A stretch of 64,000 nt of DNA from an uncultured Ruminococcus sp. (GTDB lineage: Bacteria; Bacillota; Clostridia; Oscillospirales; Ruminococcaceae). The stretch lies in contig CANQVA010000004.1 in the NCBI GenBank assembly GCA_947627175.1, positions 107,238 through 171,237 of the forward strand, written 5' to 3'. Of the stretch, positions 8,578 to 17,246 are shown piece after piece; position 1 is the first letter of the stretch, and every line of letters starts with the position of its first letter. A program made the translations under genes and the position numbers. Under the pieces are notes generated by a model. It had not been told where the DNA came from. It made no database searches and saw nothing but the letters and a program-made list of their open reading frames with translations.

Positions 8578-9112
8578 ATATTCCGAGAATCCTTGACGCT
8601 TTCAATACAGCTATCTGTGTTTTTGCATCTTTTATTTTTCCGTCCATAACAAGATTAACAGCATCGGAAAGCGGTATTTTCTCAACATCAAGAAATTCAT
8701 CTGAATCAAGACATTGTTTCTTAAATGCAAGACCCCGTGCAAGATAAACATGAATTACTTCGGTATTATATGCCGGAGTAGGATAAATTTCTCCGAGATA
8801 AATATATTCCGTGCAGGTACAGCCTGTTTCTTCAAGAAGTTCACGTTTTCCGCATTCGCTGTGACTTTCGCCCTTTTCGAGTTTTCCGGCAGGAATTTCC
8901 GTTGTTACCTCTTTGAATGGGTATCTGAATTGTTTCACCATGAAAATTTCATTTTTTTCAGTGACGGGAATTACACATACACCGCCCGAGTGAAGAATTA
9001 CATCTCTTATAGCATTTTCACCGTTTTCAAGTTCGGCTGAATCGTGAGTTACCGTAAAAATTTTTCCCTCATATACGGTATCACTTGAAATAGTTTTTTC
9101 CTGTAAGTGCAT
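8576..9112 (-). CDS. Nudix hydrolase, ADP-ribose pyrophosphatase type
   Basis: 178 residues with a complete Nudix box, GKLEKGESHSECGKRELLEETG (GX5EX7REUXEEXGU), followed by GEIYPTPAYNTE, which fits the ADP-ribose pyrophosphatase (NudF/YqkG) group. It would hydrolyse ADP-ribose or similar nucleoside diphosphate derivatives using Mg2+. An upstream in-frame ATG at 9133 would translate the AGGAGG itself, so the start MHLQEK at 9112 is preferred. It begins 4 bp after the stop of the YfhO gene. Confidence 0.88.
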   Translation of the reverse strand: MHLQEKTISSDTVYEGKIFTVTHDSAELENGENAIRDVILHSGGVCVIPVTEKNEIFMVKQFRYPFKEVTTEIPAGKLEKGESHSECGKRELLEETGCTCTEYIYLGEIYPTPAYNTEVIHVYLARGLAFKKQCLDSDEFLDVEKIPLSDAVNLVMDGKIKDAKTQIAVLKASRILGI

Positions 9113-9116
9113 ATTA

Positions 9117-11567
9117 TTATACCTCCTGTTCATTTTTTATTTCGAGTATGTAACAATAATGGTTATGTGCTTTTATTGTGTGACATGAATTGTAATCATA
9201 GAAATGCGATATATTATAGTAGTCATTTTTACGGCGGAATTTATGGCAGATAACCATATATATCAAAAGCATTGCAATGCCCGAAAATGTTATAATCATG
9301 CCGGCAGTAAGACCGGGAGTACGATAGCGGAAAATTATTTTATTCTTTCCTGCATCTGCTTTTACTGCCATAAATCCGTATGAAACTTTTTCAACATCGA
9401 CAGGTTTGCCGTTTACTTCGGCAGACCAGCCCGAACTGTACGGAACACTATAAAATACAAGTGACGGCTTTTCAAGAGTTATTTCGGATTCAAATCCCTT
9501 TGAATCATACCTGAAAGCAGAAGACTGTTTTTCTTGTTTTTCCCTGCATATTTCTTCATAGTCTAATTTTGTCATTGAAGAAATATCCGATATATTATCT
9601 TTTTCAAGTATATCACCGTATTTTTCGGCTTGTTTGTCACTTAGTACAATAGAACGGATTAGAGATTTTTCACGGATTACAGCAGATTGGCTTTCAAGTT
9701 CTTTTTCAGTGAAAAATGTATCAAAAGCCATACCCATAGGGATATATAACTTATTTTCATATATATCAAAGTATCTGTTTTTTCCTATATACTCAAATCC
9801 CGGAAGTTCTGACGGTATGTCGGGCTTTTCCTTATCTCCTGTTTCTTTACGCTGATAATAATATTTTACGGAGAAAAGCCCTCTGAGGGTATAATGTGTC
9901 GTATCAGGACGTGAGGCAACATCTCTCTGTATATTGACATTAGGGTAAAAATTCATTATTGAACTTTCAACTACGCTCTGAAATGCCCTCATTGACGGTA
10001 GTCCCCACAACATGGGGTAGTTGTCATAATTTTCCGAAATGTCCACCCTGAAGAAATTATCTTCTGAAACACTTTCATACACGCTGTCTTTTCCGTTTAT
10101 TGCGGAATTGATATATTCCTTAGCGGAATATGGACTGTTTGCACCATATATTACACCTGTAAGTACACATATTATAGATGCTCCGGCAGTACATAGCGGT
10201 AATATTTTTTCATACCTAAAGTCTATTTTTTTTCGTTTGAAAATATACTGTGACAATATGAGAAATCCGACGGCAACACCGAGTGTAATCCAAAAATAAA
10301 ATATATCTCTTGGAAGTTCACCGAAAACAACTTTGCCGTCTTTTTTGTCGGGCAGAACTGAAATTATACCAAAAGCAACAAGCATACAAGCACATATTTT
10401 AATTGCGTATGAAACATCTGCTTCTTCATCGTCAAGAGTTTGTGCGGTCATCATGGCGAAAATCAGTATAGGCATATAATACCACCTTGCATAATATGAG
10501 GCATTGAAAGTATAGAATGCACTGTTTAATATAGGTATAAATGCACAGATTATGCATACAAGTGATAGCTTTACAGCCCAGTGTTTTTTCTTTGTACGCA
10601 TGAACGTTATAACGCCAACCATTGAAAATAACGGCAGGTATCCGCCAATTGATGACCATTTCCCGTAGTCCGAATTAAAAAGATTAGGACGTGCAGGAAC
10701 GTCAACAGGCATGAAGAAAGATTGTATAATTCTTGCTATGCGTGTTTTGTCGCTGTAAAATATAATTGACTGCCCATAAAGCCGTTCATTCACACGATAG
10801 TTTCCGATAATTGAAATAGCAGTAGGTAGGAGTATGACACAAGCAATCATAGTGCCGAGAATTGCTTCAAGCAAAAGAAGAAAGAATTTTTTCCATGATG
10901 TGTGAAAATCGGGGCATTTCATGCGGAGTAAATAGTATATCACAAGAAATACAACCTGTCCGGTAAAGAAATAATAGTTTATAAAAGCCATGAGTGATAC
11001 CGAAAGAGCAAATACGCCTTTTCGGTTATTGTTTATGTTTTCTTCCATAGCTATAAGCATAAGAGGGAAAAAAGCTGTAACGTCCTGAAAGTGATTGAAG
11101 AATATGTTATATACCTGAAAGCCCGAAAACGCATACATTAAAGCACCAGCAAGAGAAGCGTTTTTACCTCTTACAAATCGTCGTATGTATGCATATGCAG
11201 TCAGCGATGCAAAACCGTGTTTAAGTGCAAGCAGAAACGGCATTGAAAACGTTACAAAAGAGCGTGGGACAATTGTGGAAAGCCAGAAAAACGGACTGCC
11301 TATAAGATAGAATGAATATGAATTCATAAGGTCTGAGCCAAGGTCTGTAAACCAGTTCCAGCCGAATTGACCATTTCGCACGGCATCGTTCGCAAGATTA
11401 TAAAAAGGAATCTGTTGTGCGTTGAAATCGCCATAATATATGAAATATCCGCCGTCAGCAATCATAACGGGAATAATTGAAACAAGCAGACAGAAAAAAC
11501 CCATAAGAAACGCTGTCATATATTTTTCTTTTGTTTCGTTCGGAAATACGTTTATCCGCCATGACAT
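9117..11567 (-). CDS. YfhO family multi-spanning membrane protein
   Basis: 816 residues: an N-terminal membrane domain with about a dozen hydrophobic segments (residues about 15-480) and a C-terminal extracytoplasmic domain (about 485-775), with one last span (GMIITFSGIAMLLIYMVI). Motifs such as GDFNAQQIPFYNLANDAVR and the acidic loop WNWFTDLGSDL match YfhO, a GT-C-fold family. Characterised members attach sugars to wall or lipoteichoic polymers, so a glycosyltransferase role is likely but inferred. It is followed closely by the Nudix gene. Confidence 0.85.
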   Translation of the reverse strand: MSWRINVFPNETKEKYMTAFLMGFFCLLVSIIPVMIADGGYFIYYGDFNAQQIPFYNLANDAVRNGQFGWNWFTDLGSDLMNSYSFYLIGSPFFWLSTIVPRSFVTFSMPFLLALKHGFASLTAYAYIRRFVRGKNASLAGALMYAFSGFQVYNIFFNHFQDVTAFFPLMLIAMEENINNNRKGVFALSVSLMAFINYYFFTGQVVFLVIYYLLRMKCPDFHTSWKKFFLLLLEAILGTMIACVILLPTAISIIGNYRVNERLYGQSIIFYSDKTRIARIIQSFFMPVDVPARPNLFNSDYGKWSSIGGYLPLFSMVGVITFMRTKKKHWAVKLSLVCIICAFIPILNSAFYTFNASYYARWYYMPILIFAMMTAQTLDDEEADVSYAIKICACMLVAFGIISVLPDKKDGKVVFGELPRDIFYFWITLGVAVGFLILSQYIFKRKKIDFRYEKILPLCTAGASIICVLTGVIYGANSPYSAKEYINSAINGKDSVYESVSEDNFFRVDISENYDNYPMLWGLPSMRAFQSVVESSIMNFYPNVNIQRDVASRPDTTHYTLRGLFSVKYYYQRKETGDKEKPDIPSELPGFEYIGKNRYFDIYENKLYIPMGMAFDTFFTEKELESQSAVIREKSLIRSIVLSDKQAEKYGDILEKDNISDISSMTKLDYEEICREKQEKQSSAFRYDSKGFESEITLEKPSLVFYSVPYSSGWSAEVNGKPVDVEKVSYGFMAVKADAGKNKIIFRYRTPGLTAGMIITFSGIAMLLIYMVICHKFRRKNDYYNISHFYDYNSCHTIKAHNHYCYILEIKNEQEV

Positions 11568-11694
11568 TTTTTACACTGCCTCCAATACCGAAAATATAAC
11601 AATTTTATTATAACACATTTTCCGTAAAAATAAAAGTACTTTTTTGAAAAAAATAATTCACAATAAATAAATTTCAAAAAATATAAAAATAATG

Positions 11695-11723
11695 TGGCAA
11701 TTCAGAGAATTTTGTGGTATAAT
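11695..11723 (+). promoter_or_regulatory. probable promoter of the cysteine desulfurase-thiI pair
   Basis: A weak -35 TGGCAA (11695-11700), 17-bp spacer, and TATAAT (11718-11723) with an extended TGG. About 40 bp before the start codon. Confidence 0.5.
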
Positions 11724-11763
11724 TGATGTTATACGTCAAATATGATATGAAAGGTATGAGAGA

Positions 11764-12894
11764 ATGTCGGTTTATCTTGATAACGCCGCAACTACAAAGC
11801 CGTGTGCCGAAGCAGTTAAAGCGATTCTTGAAACTGTAACGGAAAATTTCGGGAATCCGTCCTCACTTCACAGGGCAGGTCTTAATGCACAGCTTGCTGT
11901 TGACAAGGCAAGGAAAATTATAGCTGATTCAATAGGTGCTGACAACGGGGAGATATATTTTACTTCGGGTGCGACTGAAAGCAATAACCTTGCACTGCGT
12001 GGTATTGTTTCGGCTTATGGAAAGAGAAAAAAGAAAATAATTATTTCATCAGTTGAGCACGCATCAGTTGAAGAAACGGCTTCCGCCCTTGAAAAACAGG
12101 GTTTTGAAGTGGTGAGGGTAAGTCCACGTGATGACGGTCAGTTTTATGCGGATGACTTTGCAGGTGTATGTGATAATGATACTTGTATAATAAGTATGAT
12201 GTTTGTCAATAATGAAACAGGTCATATTCTTCCGGTCGGAGAAACTTTTAAAAAAGTGAAAAGGCGATTTCCTGAAATAATAACGCACTGCGACTGTGTT
12301 CAGGGTTATATGAAAATTCCTATACGTGTAAATAATCTTTGTGCGGACATGATGTCTTTAAGCGGACACAAAGTCCATGCAGTAAAGGGCGTTGGCGTAC
12401 TCTACATTAAAAAGGGAGTGCGTTTGATTCCGATAATTACAGGCGGACATCAGGAAAAGGGAGTACGTTCGGGAACTGAAAGTGTTCCGTTGATTGTGTC
12501 ATTCGGTTCAGCCGTAGAAAAGTATTCTCCTACTGTTTCTGAACGTTTTGAGAAAGTTTCTTCACTCAAAAAATATTTGCTTGAAAGACTTGCGGAAATT
12601 GACGGCGTTATAGTAAATTCACCTGAAAATGCATCTCCGTATATAGTGAACATTTCAGCGTGCGGAAAGCGTTCTGAAATAATGCTTCATTTTCTTGAAC
12701 AGAAAGAAATATATGTTTCAAGCGGTTCTGCCTGTTCAAAGGGACAGAAAAGCGGAGTGCTTGAACAGTTTGGAATCAAAGGAAAAAATGCAGACAGTGC
12801 TGTAAGGGTCAGTATGACTTCCGAAACGACTGAAAAGGAACTTGATGCTTTTGCGGATGCTCTCCGTGAGGGTATTGAAAAAATAAGAGGCTGA
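11764..12894 (+). CDS. cysteine desulfurase (NifS/IscS family)
   Basis: 376 residues. The N-terminus YLDNAATTKP, SGATESNN, SVEHASVEE and HCDCVQ, the PLP lysine in LSGHKVHA (Lys203) and the catalytic cysteine in SSGSACSKG (Cys324) mark a class V aminotransferase-type desulfurase. It takes sulfur from cysteine as an enzyme persulfide. The next gene is thiI, 18 bp on, as in the Bacillus nifZ-thiI pair, so its sulfur most likely goes to 4-thiouridine in tRNA rather than Fe-S clusters; no iscU follows. Confidence 0.93.
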   Translation: MSVYLDNAATTKPCAEAVKAILETVTENFGNPSSLHRAGLNAQLAVDKARKIIADSIGADNGEIYFTSGATESNNLALRGIVSAYGKRKKKIIISSVEHASVEETASALEKQGFEVVRVSPRDDGQFYADDFAGVCDNDTCIISMMFVNNETGHILPVGETFKKVKRRFPEIITHCDCVQGYMKIPIRVNNLCADMMSLSGHKVHAVKGVGVLYIKKGVRLIPIITGGHQEKGVRSGTESVPLIVSFGSAVEKYSPTVSERFEKVSSLKKYLLERLAEIDGVIVNSPENASPYIVNISACGKRSEIMLHFLEQKEIYVSSGSACSKGQKSGVLEQFGIKGKNADSAVRVSMTSETTEKELDAFADALREGIEKIRG

Positions 12895-12912
12895 CAGGAA
12901 AGGAAAATTATT

Positions 12913-14091
12913 ATGAAAGAAATTGTACTTGCAAAATATGGCGAAATAGTTCTCAAAGGACTTAACAAAAGGTCTTTCGAGGATATGCTCACGAAAAATA
13001 TAAAACGCAGACTGAAAAGTCTTGGACGTTTTGAACTTTTTTTCGCACAATCTACTACATATATTACTCCTCTTGACGATGATATTGAACTGAGTGAAGT
13101 TGTTGACCGTGTGGGAAAAATTTTCGGTATAGCGGCACTTTGCCGTGCGTGTGTGTGTGAAAAAGATTTCAGCGATATAACCGAAAAAAGTATAGACTAT
13201 TTGAAAGATGTTTTAAGCAGTGTTGAAACATTCAAGGTAAATGCAAAGCGTGCAGACAAAGCTTTTCCTATGAAATCCCCCGAAATTTGTGCGGAACTTG
13301 GCGGAATACTTCTTGAAAAATTTCCTAATCTTAAAGTAGATGTTAAAAATCCGCAAATTACAGTTACTGTTGAAATACGTGACACAAATGCATATATTCA
13401 TGCGGAAAATATAAAGGGAGCAGGCGGTCTGCCTGTAGGTAGCAGCGGAAAGGCGATGCTGTTGCTTTCCGGAGGAATAGACAGTCCCGTTGCAGGCTAT
13501 ATGATGGCAAAAAGGGGCGTTAATATTACGGCAATACATTATGTAAGTCCGCCTTATACTTCCGACAGGGCTTTACTCAAAGTCGAACAGCTTTGTGAAA
13601 AACTGACTGACTACTGCGGAGGAATTGCCTTCTATTGTGTACCATTCACAGAAATTCAGGAGGCTATAAAGGACAATTGTCCCGAAGAATATTTTACTAT
13701 TATAATGCGTCGCCTTATGATGGAAATTGCACAGAGGATTGCTGAAAAGGATAATTGCCTCGCCCTTATTACAGGTGAGAGCGTCGGACAGGTAGCAAGT
13801 CAGACAATGGCGGCTATTTCATGCACAGATGCAGTTTGCAGAATACCCGTATTCCGTCCGCTTATTGGAATGGATAAAACAGAAATTATTGAAATTGCAC
13901 GCAAGATAGATACTTTTGAAACTTCTGTACTTCCGTATGAAGATTGCTGTACTGTTTTCACTCCCCGTCACCCTAAAGTAAGACCTTCTCTTGAAGATGT
14001 TGAAAAGGCACAGGGAAAATTTGATTTTGAACCGCTTATTCAGAAAGCAGTTGAAAATACAGAGATGAAAACTTTCAGTTATACAAAATAA
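12913..14091 (+). CDS. thiI: tRNA 4-thiouridine synthase ThiI
   Basis: 392 residues: an N-terminal ferredoxin-like part, a THUMP domain (about 60-165) and the PP-loop ATPase (LLLSGGIDSPVAGYMMAKRG at about 180). The length shows that the rhodanese domain of E. coli ThiI is absent, as in Bacillus, so sulfur must come directly from the upstream desulfurase. YEDCCTVFTP near the C-terminus carries a Cys pair. It adenylates and thiolates U8 of tRNA. Confidence 0.94.
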   Translation: MKEIVLAKYGEIVLKGLNKRSFEDMLTKNIKRRLKSLGRFELFFAQSTTYITPLDDDIELSEVVDRVGKIFGIAALCRACVCEKDFSDITEKSIDYLKDVLSSVETFKVNAKRADKAFPMKSPEICAELGGILLEKFPNLKVDVKNPQITVTVEIRDTNAYIHAENIKGAGGLPVGSSGKAMLLLSGGIDSPVAGYMMAKRGVNITAIHYVSPPYTSDRALLKVEQLCEKLTDYCGGIAFYCVPFTEIQEAIKDNCPEEYFTIIMRRLMMEIAQRIAEKDNCLALITGESVGQVASQTMAAISCTDAVCRIPVFRPLIGMDKTEIIEIARKIDTFETSVLPYEDCCTVFTPRHPKVRPSLEDVEKAQGKFDFEPLIQKAVENTEMKTFSYTK

Positions 14092-14164
14092 AAAGATTTT
14101 ATTTACTTTTTTGTGAAAAATAGCCGTAAAATCAGTGTTGACAATGTGACTGTGATTTAAAGCT

Positions 14165-14236
14165 ATGTGTGAAAATTGTGATAATAAATCAATTTATTCA
14201 GACGGCTTTTGTCTAATGTGCATAAAAAATATATAG
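14165..14236 (+). CDS. possible 23-residue micro-ORF with two CxxC pairs
   Basis: ATG to TAG encodes MCENCDNKSIYSDGFCLMC followed by IKNI. Two CxxC pairs spaced by 10 residues would suit one zinc ion. There is an in-frame stop just upstream, only a poor AAAG ribosome-binding site, and no known relative. It lies in the thiI-sortase gap. It may be chance or a remnant of a zinc-ribbon gene. Confidence 0.2.
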   Translation: MCENCDNKSIYSDGFCLMCIKNI

Positions 14237-14283
14237 TGAAATTATTCTGAATGGTTATTGTTCTGAATGTTATGCCATTAGCC

Positions 14284-14313
14284 TTGACAAGCCGGTTGAA
14301 TTTGCTGTAAAAT
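14284..14313 (+). promoter_or_regulatory. promoter of the sortase operon
   Basis: A perfect -35 TTGACA (14284-14289), an 18-bp spacer and TAAAAT (14308-14313). It lies about 40 bp before the first sortase gene. Confidence 0.65.
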
Positions 14314-14355
14314 ATAATAAACATGATTTATTATCGGTGAAGGAGATTCAGTCTG

Positions 14356-16194
14356 ATGAGCGATAATTTAAATGATATTGTGCCCGATACTGATGTTCAG
14401 AAAAAAAATGATGAACTTAATAAAATTCTGGATTCGGTTGACAGCAGTCTACAAAATAAAACAGATATTTCAAAATGGCAGGATGAACTTAATACTGCTA
14501 TTGAAAAACGTTCGCATAAAGAAAAAACTCTTGAAAGCTGTGAAGAAATTCTCGGTGAACTCGAAAGAATTTCAAGAAGTGACGCAGATGCTGTTGTTTC
14601 AGCGGTGCTTAATGAGGGAAATCCGCCTGACGACGTTCAGGAACTTATTGAACAACTTACTGTTGCTAAAAAGGTTAGCAAACTGAGTTCACAGAAAAAA
14701 AAGCCTGTTGCTGAAGAAATTACTGTTGAAGAAATTCTGAATATTCCGCAGTCTGTTGAAACTGAAAACACGACTGCTGAAATTTCCGAACCGTCAGAAG
14801 AAATAAAGTCGGAAAATATTACAGAAAATAATGTGAATGAAAATGTTTCCGAAATTCCTGCCGTTCAGAAGGTTCAGGAAAGTGTGCAGGAGATTGAAAA
14901 ACCATTACAGGAAACCACAAAACCGACTTCGCATAATTCTTTGGGAGAAACTCTTGTTTATAAAGTTCCTGCAAAAGCACCGCAGTCAAATATTCATGAA
15001 GTGCATGAAACTGTTGCTGATGCAGGAGTGGCACAGGTGAGAAAGCCTATAAAAAAAGTGGTAAGAGTAGACAGAACTAAAGAACATGAAACAGTAAAAC
15101 CGCATGAAAATAATGTGAGGAATACAGCAGTGCAGGATATAAGACCCGAAAGAAATAATGTGAAGAAAAAGAAGAAAAAAGAGTCTTTCAAAGATAAGAT
15201 GCTTGGATTCCTTCCGCAAAAAGAAGATTCAGGACTTGAAAAAGTAAGAAAAGTTGTATTTCTCTGTTCAATTTGTGCAATAATCATATGCGGGTATTTG
15301 GTAGGGGATTATTATATTGACCTTTGGAAAAGTAAAAATCTTCATGACGATATAGCCGAAATTTATGAAACATATCCGTTACCGCAAAATACAAACGACA
15401 CCGCAACAAGCTATGAACCCGATGATGAACGTATATATACACTTCTTGACGGTGCAAAAAAACTGCTTGACAGAAACCCCGATGTTGTAGGATATATTAC
15501 AATTCCAAATACCCCTATTGCAAACCCTGTTATGCAGTCAGGCGACAACAACAAATATCTTGACCGGAATATCGACGGCGAAAGTTCAAGAGCAGGTGAA
15601 CTTTTCCTTGACTATCGGAATAATTTTGACAGAGTAGTTGACAGTAAACTTAGTGTGCCTAATTCGGATAATCTTGTTATTTATGGTCATAATATGGCTA
15701 ATGACACAATGTTCGGCAGTCTTAAATACTATCAGAGAAATTATAATTATTATACCGATAATCCCGTTATATATCTCAACTCAAATTATGAATGTTATAC
15801 TTACAAGATTTTTTCATATTTCATTCTTGATGCTCTTGATGAATCCGAAACGGCTTATGACTGTTGGAATAAGTTCAATTTCGATGATGAAGAGGACTTT
15901 TATAATTTTGTAAATGAGGCTAAAAAGAGAAGTCTCGGACTTAATGATGTTGACGTAAAGTATGGTGACAAACTCCTTACACTTTCTACTTGCAATACAA
16001 TTCTTGGCGACAGGGGTAGACTTATAGTAATGGGCAGACTGTTGAGAGATGGCGAAGATGTAAAAACAGGCACAAACAAAAATACTCAGAATGCTAATGT
16101 AAAATGGCCGTCAATATATTATCAGCAGAAACCTAACGAAAGGTACAACCCTGATGCGGAGTTTATTCCATATGGTCCTGACGAGGAGGAATAA
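14356..16194 (+). CDS. class B sortase with a long cytoplasmic N-terminal region
   Basis: 612 residues. Residues 1 to about 295 are charged, Glu/Lys/Val-rich and low in complexity, with no recognised domain and a Lys-rich patch (KKKKKK) just before one membrane span (about 299-318). The sortase domain follows, with His445 (IYGHNM), Cys546 (LTLSTCNT) and Arg555 (GRLIVMGRL), the class B pattern. It would anchor secreted proteins to peptidoglycan or pilus subunits. Ordinary SrtB proteins are about 220-300 residues, so the 295-residue cytoplasmic part is unusual. It is 3 bp from a second sortase gene. Confidence 0.88.
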   Translation: MSDNLNDIVPDTDVQKKNDELNKILDSVDSSLQNKTDISKWQDELNTAIEKRSHKEKTLESCEEILGELERISRSDADAVVSAVLNEGNPPDDVQELIEQLTVAKKVSKLSSQKKKPVAEEITVEEILNIPQSVETENTTAEISEPSEEIKSENITENNVNENVSEIPAVQKVQESVQEIEKPLQETTKPTSHNSLGETLVYKVPAKAPQSNIHEVHETVADAGVAQVRKPIKKVVRVDRTKEHETVKPHENNVRNTAVQDIRPERNNVKKKKKKESFKDKMLGFLPQKEDSGLEKVRKVVFLCSICAIIICGYLVGDYYIDLWKSKNLHDDIAEIYETYPLPQNTNDTATSYEPDDERIYTLLDGAKKLLDRNPDVVGYITIPNTPIANPVMQSGDNNKYLDRNIDGESSRAGELFLDYRNNFDRVVDSKLSVPNSDNLVIYGHNMANDTMFGSLKYYQRNYNYYTDNPVIYLNSNYECYTYKIFSYFILDALDESETAYDCWNKFNFDDEEDFYNFVNEAKKRSLGLNDVDVKYGDKLLTLSTCNTILGDRGRLIVMGRLLRDGEDVKTGTNKNTQNANVKWPSIYYQQKPNERYNPDAEFIPYGPDEEE

Positions 16195-16197
16195 ATT

Positions 16198-17214
16198 ATG
16201 AATCCTATGAAAACTATTTCATTACTTTCGGCTTTTGTTGCTGTAGCAAGTATATCTGTTTCAGTTCTTATGATGAGCCAGAAAGAAGAAGAAACTGCTG
16301 CTGTAGTAACAGTGAATGAAAAAGTTGAAACGGAAACAACAACAGCTACATCAATGCAGACTGAAACAGAAACTGTTGTTACTGAAACAAAAGTTACAAC
16401 AACTCTGCCGGTTTATGATTATGTACCGAATAACAAGGGTATGACCGATTTTTCAAAACTTTTGCAGAAAGATAACAAGGACTTTTTCGGTTGGCTCAGA
16501 ATAAATAATACTATGGTCAACTATCCCGTAATGAAAGACCCGGGAGAAATTCAGCCGAATACGGGTTACGGTGAGGAATATTGTCCGTCGAATGAGTATT
16601 ATCTTCATCATAGTTTCGATAAAAACTATCTGTTTGAGGGTACTTTGTATATGGATTATCGTGATGTTTTCGGAAACGATGAAGAAACACAGTCGGAAAA
16701 TATCGTTATATATGGTCATAATATGCTCAATGATTCAATGTTCGGTTCGCTTGACCACTACTATCAGATAGATGGATTCTATAATTCAAATCAGTTTATT
16801 CAGCTTAGTTCAAACTATAAAGACTATAATTATGTTATTTTCGGCTATATAATAACAAGCGGTAATGCGGGTGTTGAGTTTGATTACTGGAACAGAGAAG
16901 AACTCGATACAAAAGAAGATTTTGACTGGTATGTAGGAAAAATCCGTGAAAATCAAATGCTTGACACGGGTGTTGACGTGGAGTATGGCGACAAATTGCT
17001 TACATTGTCAACCTGCTATGCCGATGTAGATAATTCAAGATTTATCATAGTTGCAAGACGACTGAGAGATGGGGAAGTTGTAGGTGACTTTTCAACGATT
17101 CAGAAAGTTAAACCTAAAGAACCTGTAACAGAACCTGCAACAGAAGAATTTGAAGAATTTGCAGATGAAGAATTTACAGATGAAGAATTTCAGATGTATG
17201 AATATGAAGAGTAA
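16198..17214 (+). CDS. second class B sortase
   Basis: 338 residues: an N-terminal membrane anchor or signal (about 7-26), a Thr/Glu/Val-rich linker, and a sortase domain with His174 (IYGHNM), Cys273 (LTLSTCYA) and Arg281 (SRFIIVARRL). The last 30 residues form an acidic Glu/Phe-rich tail (EEFEEFADEEFTDEEF). It is clearly related to the preceding sortase (shared FGSL, YGDKLLTLSTC and LRDGE), which suggests tandem duplication. GAGGAGG lies in the end of the upstream gene. Confidence 0.88.
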   Translation: MNPMKTISLLSAFVAVASISVSVLMMSQKEEETAAVVTVNEKVETETTTATSMQTETETVVTETKVTTTLPVYDYVPNNKGMTDFSKLLQKDNKDFFGWLRINNTMVNYPVMKDPGEIQPNTGYGEEYCPSNEYYLHHSFDKNYLFEGTLYMDYRDVFGNDEETQSENIVIYGHNMLNDSMFGSLDHYYQIDGFYNSNQFIQLSSNYKDYNYVIFGYIITSGNAGVEFDYWNREELDTKEDFDWYVGKIRENQMLDTGVDVEYGDKLLTLSTCYADVDNSRFIIVARRLRDGEVVGDFSTIQKVKPKEPVTEPATEEFEEFADEEFTDEEFQMYEYEE

Positions 17215-17246
17215 TTCCTACATAAAAAATAATCAGGAGAAAATTT

